DNA from: Bacillota bacterium
GTDB lineage: Bacteria; Bacillota; Clostridia; Oscillospirales; Ruminococcaceae
Assembly (NCBI GenBank): GCA_023439605.1
Contig: JAEXNS010000207.1
Location: forward strand, 1-8,149
Direction: 5' to 3'
Length of the DNA stretch: 8,149 nucleotides
Shown here: piece by piece, positions 5,337 to 8,149 of the stretch
How the letters are laid out: every line of letters starts with the position of its first letter
Position numbering within the stretch: the stretch's first letter is position 1
Position numbers and translations under genes: made by a program
The notes under the pieces: model-generated
The model's input: only the letters and a program-made list of their open reading frames with translations
What the model was told of the DNA's origin: nothing
Database searches by the model: none

Positions 5337-5612
5337 ATGTCAAAAGATGAATTGAAAACTGAAAAAAAATCAGAAAAAAAATCTGAAAAGACCTCAAAAT
5401 CCTCAACAAAGGATACAAAAAAACAACCCAATAAAGTTGCAAAATATTTTAAAGATTTAAAAAGTGAATTTAAAAAAGTAGTTTGGCCTACTAAAAAACA
5501 AATTTTCAATAATACAGGAGTAGTGTTGGTTACCATTACTATTTTGGGGCTTTTTGTAGGCGGACTAGATGCAGTTTTATTGAAATTTTTACAAATAATC
5601 TTAAATCGATAA
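5337..5612 (+). CDS. secE: preprotein translocase subunit SecE
   Basis: The 91-residue SecE clamps the SecY channel in the inner membrane and is essential for protein export. Residues 1-34 are a lysine- and serine-rich extension with SEKKSEK-type repeats, longer than in minimal SecE. The conserved amphipathic surface helix follows (KYFKDLKSEFKKVVWPTKKQ, 36-55), then the single membrane helix (about 60-88). The VVWPT motif is the family signature. GGAGGT lies six bases before the ATG, directly after the rpmG stop codon. nusG begins 19 bases after the secE stop. Confidence 0.96.
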   Translation: MSKDELKTEKKSEKKSEKTSKSSTKDTKKQPNKVAKYFKDLKSEFKKVVWPTKKQIFNNTGVVLVTITILGLFVGGLDAVLLKFLQIILNR

Positions 5613-5631
5613 ACTACAAGGAGGAAAGTAA

Positions 5632-6156
5632 ATGTCAGAAGCAGCAAAATGGTATGTAATTCACACTTATTCAGGCTATGAGAATAAGGTAGCACAAAAC
5701 ATTGAAAAAGTAGTGGAAAACAGAAAGCTTCACGACTTGATCCTTGAGGTTAGAGTGCCTACGGAAAAGGTAACTGAAATTCATGACGGTAAAACAAAGG
5801 AAGTTGAAAGAAAAACTTTTCCTGGATATGTTCTTTTAAAAATGGTTTATACAGATGATTCATGGTATGTAGTAAGAAATACAAGAGGTGTGACTGGATT
5901 TGTGGGGCCAGCTTCAGAACCAACTCCTTTATCCGAAAGGGAAGTAGAGGCTTTGGGTGTTAACATAAACAGAATTGAAGTTGATTTTGCAGAGGGTGAA
6001 AGTGTAACTGTTGTAGGTACTGCAATGGATGGATTTGTAGGAGTTGTTAAAAAAGTCAATGTAGAAGAAGGCATTGTTGATGTTTTGGTTTCTATGTTTG
6101 GTCGTGAAACACTCGCAACATTAAGTTTAAATCAAGTTGTTAAACTTAATAAATAA
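5632..6156 (+). CDS. nusG: transcription termination/antitermination factor NusG
   Basis: A 174-residue full-length NusG. The N-terminal NGN domain (about 5-115) binds RNA polymerase and shows WYVIHTYSGYE (7-17), VPTEKV (42-47), KTFPGYVLLKM (61-71), WYVVRNTRGVTGFVG (78-92) and PTPLSEREVE (98-107). The C-terminal KOW domain (about 120-174) contacts ribosomal S10 or Rho. Its usual GPF/GPL turn reads GTAMDGFVGVV (129-139), a mild departure from the common D-G-P-F form. AAGGAGG lies seven bases before the ATG. The gene follows secE by 19 bases and precedes rplK after a 150-base structured gap, so some separate control of the ribosomal half is possible. Confidence 0.97.
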   Translation: MSEAAKWYVIHTYSGYENKVAQNIEKVVENRKLHDLILEVRVPTEKVTEIHDGKTKEVERKTFPGYVLLKMVYTDDSWYVVRNTRGVTGFVGPASEPTPLSEREVEALGVNINRIEVDFAEGESVTVVGTAMDGFVGVVKKVNVEEGIVDVLVSMFGRETLATLSLNQVVKLNK

Positions 6157-6178
6157 AAAGTAAATTAATACGCAAAAA

Positions 6179-6236
6179 AATCAAATAATTCGAATAATTG
6201 TTTTGATTATGTTTAAATAGTGCAAATAACATAATC
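6179..6236 (+). other. two overlapping, mutually exclusive hairpins in the nusG-rplK gap
   Basis: aatcaaa (6179-6185) can pair with tttgatt (6202-6208), while gattatgtt (6205-6213) can pair with aacataatc (6228-6236). The two stems share 6205-6208, so only one can form at a time. Neither is followed by a T-run, so they are not plain terminators. They lie just upstream of the L1-like site. Confidence 0.35.
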
Positions 6237-6242
6237 TTATAA

Positions 6243-6285
6243 GTGGGAGAGGTAAAATAATATTCTATTACCTCGTGTACACCAC
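6243..6285 (+). promoter_or_regulatory. probable L1-binding operator upstream of rplK
   Basis: gtgg (6243-6246) pairs with ccac (6282-6285). After an unequal internal loop (GA on one side, GTGTACA on the other), gaggtaa (6249-6255) pairs with ttacctc (6268-6274). The rplK ribosome binding site starts five bases after the closing strand. L1 is known to repress the rplK-rplA operon by binding an mRNA imitation of its 23S rRNA site, two helices around an asymmetric loop. This element has that shape and a near-twin before rplA, so I infer the same role. Confidence 0.6.
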
Positions 6286-6306
6286 AATATGGAGGTGCAA
6301 ATCAAT

Positions 6307-6732
6307 ATGGCACAAAAAGTTGTTGGCTATATTAAGCTACAAATTAATGCAGGTAAAGCTACACCTGCTCCACCAGTTGGGCCTGCTCTTGGTCAACATG
6401 GTGTAAACATCATGGCTTTTACAAAAGAATTTAACGAAAGAACAAAAAATGATATTGGTTTAGTTATACCAGTAGTAATTACTGTTTACGCTGACCGTAC
6501 ATTTTCTTTTATCACAAAAACTCCTCCTGCAGCTGTTTTAATCAAAAAAGCTTGCGGAATTGAAAGTGGTTCAGGAGTTCCAAACAAAACTAAAGTTGCA
6601 AAAATTACTAAAGATCAAATAAAAGCAATTGCTGAACAAAAAATGCCTGATTTAAATGCTGGTAGTATAGAAACGGCTATGAGCATGATAGCTGGTACTG
6701 CTCGTTCAATGGGCGTTACAGTAATAGATTAA
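6307..6732 (+). CDS. rplK: 50S ribosomal protein L11
   Basis: The 141-residue L11 protein binds 23S rRNA at the GTPase-associated centre together with L10. The N-terminal domain carries the conserved PAPPVGPALGQHGVNIMAF segment (20-38), whose prolines (P22, P23) form the thiostrepton site, and FITKTPPAAVLIKKA (68-82) follows. The C-terminal RNA-binding domain (about 72-141) ends TARSMGVTVID. I start at ATG 6307, which leads into MAQKV and has GGAGGTG nine bases before it. An upstream in-frame ATG at 6289 overlaps that site and is rejected. The length equals the usual 141 residues. Confidence 0.98.
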   Translation: MAQKVVGYIKLQINAGKATPAPPVGPALGQHGVNIMAFTKEFNERTKNDIGLVIPVVITVYADRTFSFITKTPPAAVLIKKACGIESGSGVPNKTKVAKITKDQIKAIAEQKMPDLNAGSIETAMSMIAGTARSMGVTVID

Positions 6733-6771
6733 TTAAAATTATATGTACAAAAGTACGTATGTTATCTAATG

Positions 6772-6828
6772 GTGGGAGGAACGCTTTCCGCTAGCTGAAA
6801 TTGCGTTTTAGCAATTCAGTATCACCAC
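6772..6828 (+). promoter_or_regulatory. second L1-like operator, between rplK and rplA
   Basis: gtgg (6772-6775) pairs with ccac (6825-6828), again with GA directly inside the 5' strand and TATCA inside the 3' strand. The interior differs from the first copy: a small hairpin ggaa/ttcc (6778-6781, 6786-6789) and a larger one, ctga-attgc with gcaat-tcag (6795-6804, 6811-6819), with one bulged A. The rplA ribosome binding site begins six bases after the closing strand, almost the same geometry as before rplK. Confidence 0.55.
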
Positions 6829-6845
6829 TTTATAGGAGGATAAAT

Positions 6846-7541
6846 ATGAAACACGGAAAAAAATATGTTGATAGTTTAAAAGCTATTGACACTACTAAAG
6901 CTTATGAGTCTATGGAAGCTCTTGATTTAGCTTGCAAAAATGCTAAAGCTAAATTTGATGAAACTATAGAAGTTCACGTTCGTCTTGGTGTTGACTCAAG
7001 ACATGCTGATCAACAGGTTAGAGGTGCAGTTATACTTCCAAATGGTACTGGTAAAAAAGTAAGAGTTTGTGTATTCTGTAAAGAAGAAAAATACGATGCT
7101 GCAAAAGAAGCTGGTGCTGAATTTGTTGGTGGCCAAGATCTTGTAGATAAAATCGTAAAAGAAAACTGGATGGATTTTGATGTAGTTATTGCTTCACCTG
7201 ACATGATGGGATTAGTTGGTCGTTTGGGTAAGGTTTTAGGTCCTAGAGGATTAATGCCAAACCCAAAAGCAGGAACAGTAGCACCAGATGTTGCTAAAGC
7301 AGTTGCTGAGGCAAAAGCTGGTAAAATCGAATATCGTCTTGATAAAACAAACATTATACATTGTCCAATTGGAAAAGCTTCATTTGGTGCAGAAAAATTA
7401 GAACAAAACTTTACAACACTTTTAGAAGCTATTGTAAAAGCTAAACCATCTGCAGCAAAAGGAACATACTTAAAATCTTGTGTTGTTACTTCTACTATGG
7501 GAGTTGGAATACAAGTTTCTACAAATAAGTTTAGTTCTTAA
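6846..7541 (+). CDS. rplA: 50S ribosomal protein L1
   Basis: The 231-residue L1 protein forms the mobile L1 stalk on 23S rRNA and in many bacteria represses its own operon. It begins MKHGKKYVDSLKAID and carries the family signature GRLGKVLGPRGLMPNPKAGTV (125-145), the rRNA-binding hinge region. Domain I is split (about 1-67 and 160-231) around domain II (68-159), as usual. I start at ATG 6846, with AGGAGGA ending five bases before it; an upstream in-frame TTG at 6801 lies inside the operator hairpin and is rejected. It is the last gene of the operon and is followed at once by a strong terminator, where rplJ would normally come next. Confidence 0.98.
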   Translation: MKHGKKYVDSLKAIDTTKAYESMEALDLACKNAKAKFDETIEVHVRLGVDSRHADQQVRGAVILPNGTGKKVRVCVFCKEEKYDAAKEAGAEFVGGQDLVDKIVKENWMDFDVVIASPDMMGLVGRLGKVLGPRGLMPNPKAGTVAPDVAKAVAEAKAGKIEYRLDKTNIIHCPIGKASFGAEKLEQNFTTLLEAIVKAKPSAAKGTYLKSCVVTSTMGVGIQVSTNKFSS

Positions 7542-7551
7542 TTAATTTAGT

Positions 7552-7582
7552 AAAAGGATGGATTTTTATCCATCCTTTTTTT
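7552..7582 (+). terminator. intrinsic terminator after rplA
   Basis: aaaaggatggat (7552-7563) pairs with atccatcctttt (7568-7579) around TTTT, a 12-base-pair stem ending in an unbroken T-run to 7582. It lies 10 bases past the rplA stop codon and ends the rpmG-rplA operon. Confidence 0.93.
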
Positions 7583-7630
7583 GAAAAATAAATTAAATTA
7601 ATGCAAATATAAACTTAATGTTGATATTAT

Positions 7631-7759
7631 GTTATATTCAAACGTTAAAGATAAAACTTACGATTTTGTAGAAGTTTTGCTTCTGCTGAGTAAACTTGGT
7701 TTTCTAGTCACCATGGTCTTTGCAAAACATCTTTCATTAAAATGGGGCTGAATAGTAAT
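7631..7759 (+). ncRNA. candidate structured RNA, possible relative of the element at 657-821 (copy 2)
   Basis: This lies in the 368-base gene-free gap between the rplA terminator and the ligase promoter. gttatattca (7631-7640) pairs with tgaatagtaat (7749-7759) with one bulge; both strands closely match the closing stem of the first element. The shared ctttcatt block (7731-7738) again takes part in a second stem, aaagat/atcttt (7647-7652 with 7729-7734). Inside are a good hairpin, gtagaag/cttctgc (7668-7674, 7680-7686, one U-G pair), and tggt/acca (7697-7700, 7710-7713). gcaaaac (7722-7728) could compete for gttttgc (7674-7680). The interior otherwise does not align with the first copy, and I see no promoter or terminator, so the claim is modest. 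The rest of the gap, apart from the promoter at 7868-7896, shows nothing. Confidence 0.35.
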
Positions 7760-7867
7760 GATATTATTATAAATATAAGGGTTTAGATTTAATATTTATT
7801 TAATAAAATTTATAATTTATTGTGTAAACATTAAATTTAAACATTTGATTTATTTTTGAAATTCAAC

Positions 7868-7896
7868 TTGAATTATTGTAAAAAATATGATAAAAT
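7868..7896 (+). promoter_or_regulatory. sigma-A promoter of the D-Ala ligase gene
   Basis: TTGAAT (7868-7873), 17 bases, TAAAAT (7891-7896), about 55 bases before the start codon. It lies downstream of the RNA candidate at 7631-7759, so that RNA would not be part of the ligase leader if this is the main promoter. Confidence 0.6.
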
Positions 7897-7951
7897 ATAT
7901 AGATATGAATTATTAGAATTAATTTTTTATCTGTAAAGGAGCACCGTTTAT

Positions 7952-8149
7952 ATGTCAAAAATAAGAGTAGCTATAATTTTTGGAGGAACTTCTAACGAAT
8001 ATGAAACATCACTTTCTTCCGCAGCAAATATTATAGAAAATATACCAAAAGATAAATATGAAGTTATATGTATAGGAATAACAAAAAAAGGCAGATGGTT
8101 TTATTATCCTGGAGATGCTGAAGATATAAAAAATAATAAATGGGATAAA
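7952..8149 (+). CDS. D-alanine--D-alanine (or D-serine) ligase, VanG-like, N-terminal 66 residues
   Basis: Partial gene; 66 codons are visible and it runs off the right edge. The protein starts MSKIRVAIIFGGTSNEYETS, the nucleotide-sugar-like N-terminal fold of D-Ala-D-Ala ligases, with FGG(x)S(x)E followed by SLSSA. It then reads CIGITKKGRWFYYPGDAEDI and NNKW, very close in form to the VanG ligase (IGIT..G.W..Y.G....I.NN.W). The family joins two D-amino acids using ATP for peptidoglycan precursors. The EY in place of the common EH occurs in VanC/E/G-type enzymes but also in many housekeeping clostridial ligases. Whether D-Ala or D-Ser is the second substrate depends on residues beyond the window. 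AAAGGAG lies ten bases before the ATG. No vanS/R, vanT or vanXY gene is visible, so a housekeeping ddl is the simpler reading. Confidence 0.87.
   Translation, partial: MSKIRVAIIFGGTSNEYETSLSSAANIIENIPKDKYEVICIGITKKGRWFYYPGDAEDIKNNKWDK

Noticed and set aside
6179..6208. Hairpin after nusG as an intrinsic terminator
   Set aside because: The stem is AT-only apart from one pair and no T-run follows, so it would not end transcription by itself.
7631..7759. Cyclic di-AMP (ydaO-type) riboswitch controlling the cell-wall ligase
   Set aside because: I could not find the conserved core of that class, and a separate promoter at 7868-7896 lies between this element and the gene.

Overview
The window is AT-rich chromosomal DNA from a low-GC Gram-positive bacterium. 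It most resembles the Clostridia, probably a Ruminococcus-like member of the Oscillospiraceae, although no rRNA is present to fix the taxon. The evidence is strong AGGAGG-type ribosome binding sites, consensus sigma-A promoters, an L10 leader with an attenuator, a VanG-like D-alanine ligase, a YfhO-type membrane protein and a secreted protein with a threonine-rich tail.

Left part (1-3670). The 5' end of a YfhO-family membrane protein gene runs off the left edge on the minus strand. It is followed by a gene-free stretch (566-873) that holds a strongly foldable RNA candidate, which appears to be on the plus strand. Next is a small minus-strand metallophosphoesterase, divergent from a plus-strand zinc-ribbon/TM2 membrane protein. 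The TM2 gene converges on a secreted TIM-barrel-like protein with a Thr-rich, Lys-ended tail. These two share one hairpin terminator, and the secreted protein is read from a perfect TTGACA-N17-TATAAT promoter.

Right part (3671-7582). This is the translation/transcription core. rplJ-rplL (L10, L7/L12) lies on the minus strand behind a perfect promoter and an L10 autoregulatory leader. Divergently on the plus strand is rpmG-secE-nusG-rplK-rplA, ending at a strong terminator. In most bacteria rplJL follows rplA on the same strand and leads into rpoBC. Here the block is displaced and inverted, and no rpoB follows rplL. Two similar GTGGGAG...CACCAC folded elements sit just before the rplK and rplA ribosome binding sites and look like L1-binding operators, so L10 and L1 autoregulation appear to have been kept separately on the two divergent arms. 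The rpmG leader begins with a terminator-like hairpin almost at the predicted transcription start and holds a second closed structure.

Far right (7583-8149). A gene-free stretch contains a second RNA candidate that shares terminal-stem strands and a CTTTCATT block with the one at 657-821. It is followed by a separate promoter and the first 66 codons of a VanG-like D-Ala-D-Ala/D-Ser ligase that runs off the window.

The most interesting items are the paired RNA candidates (family not identified), the inverted rplJL block, the two L1-like operators and the promoter-proximal terminator of the rpmG operon. No mobile element, CRISPR array or tRNA was found.
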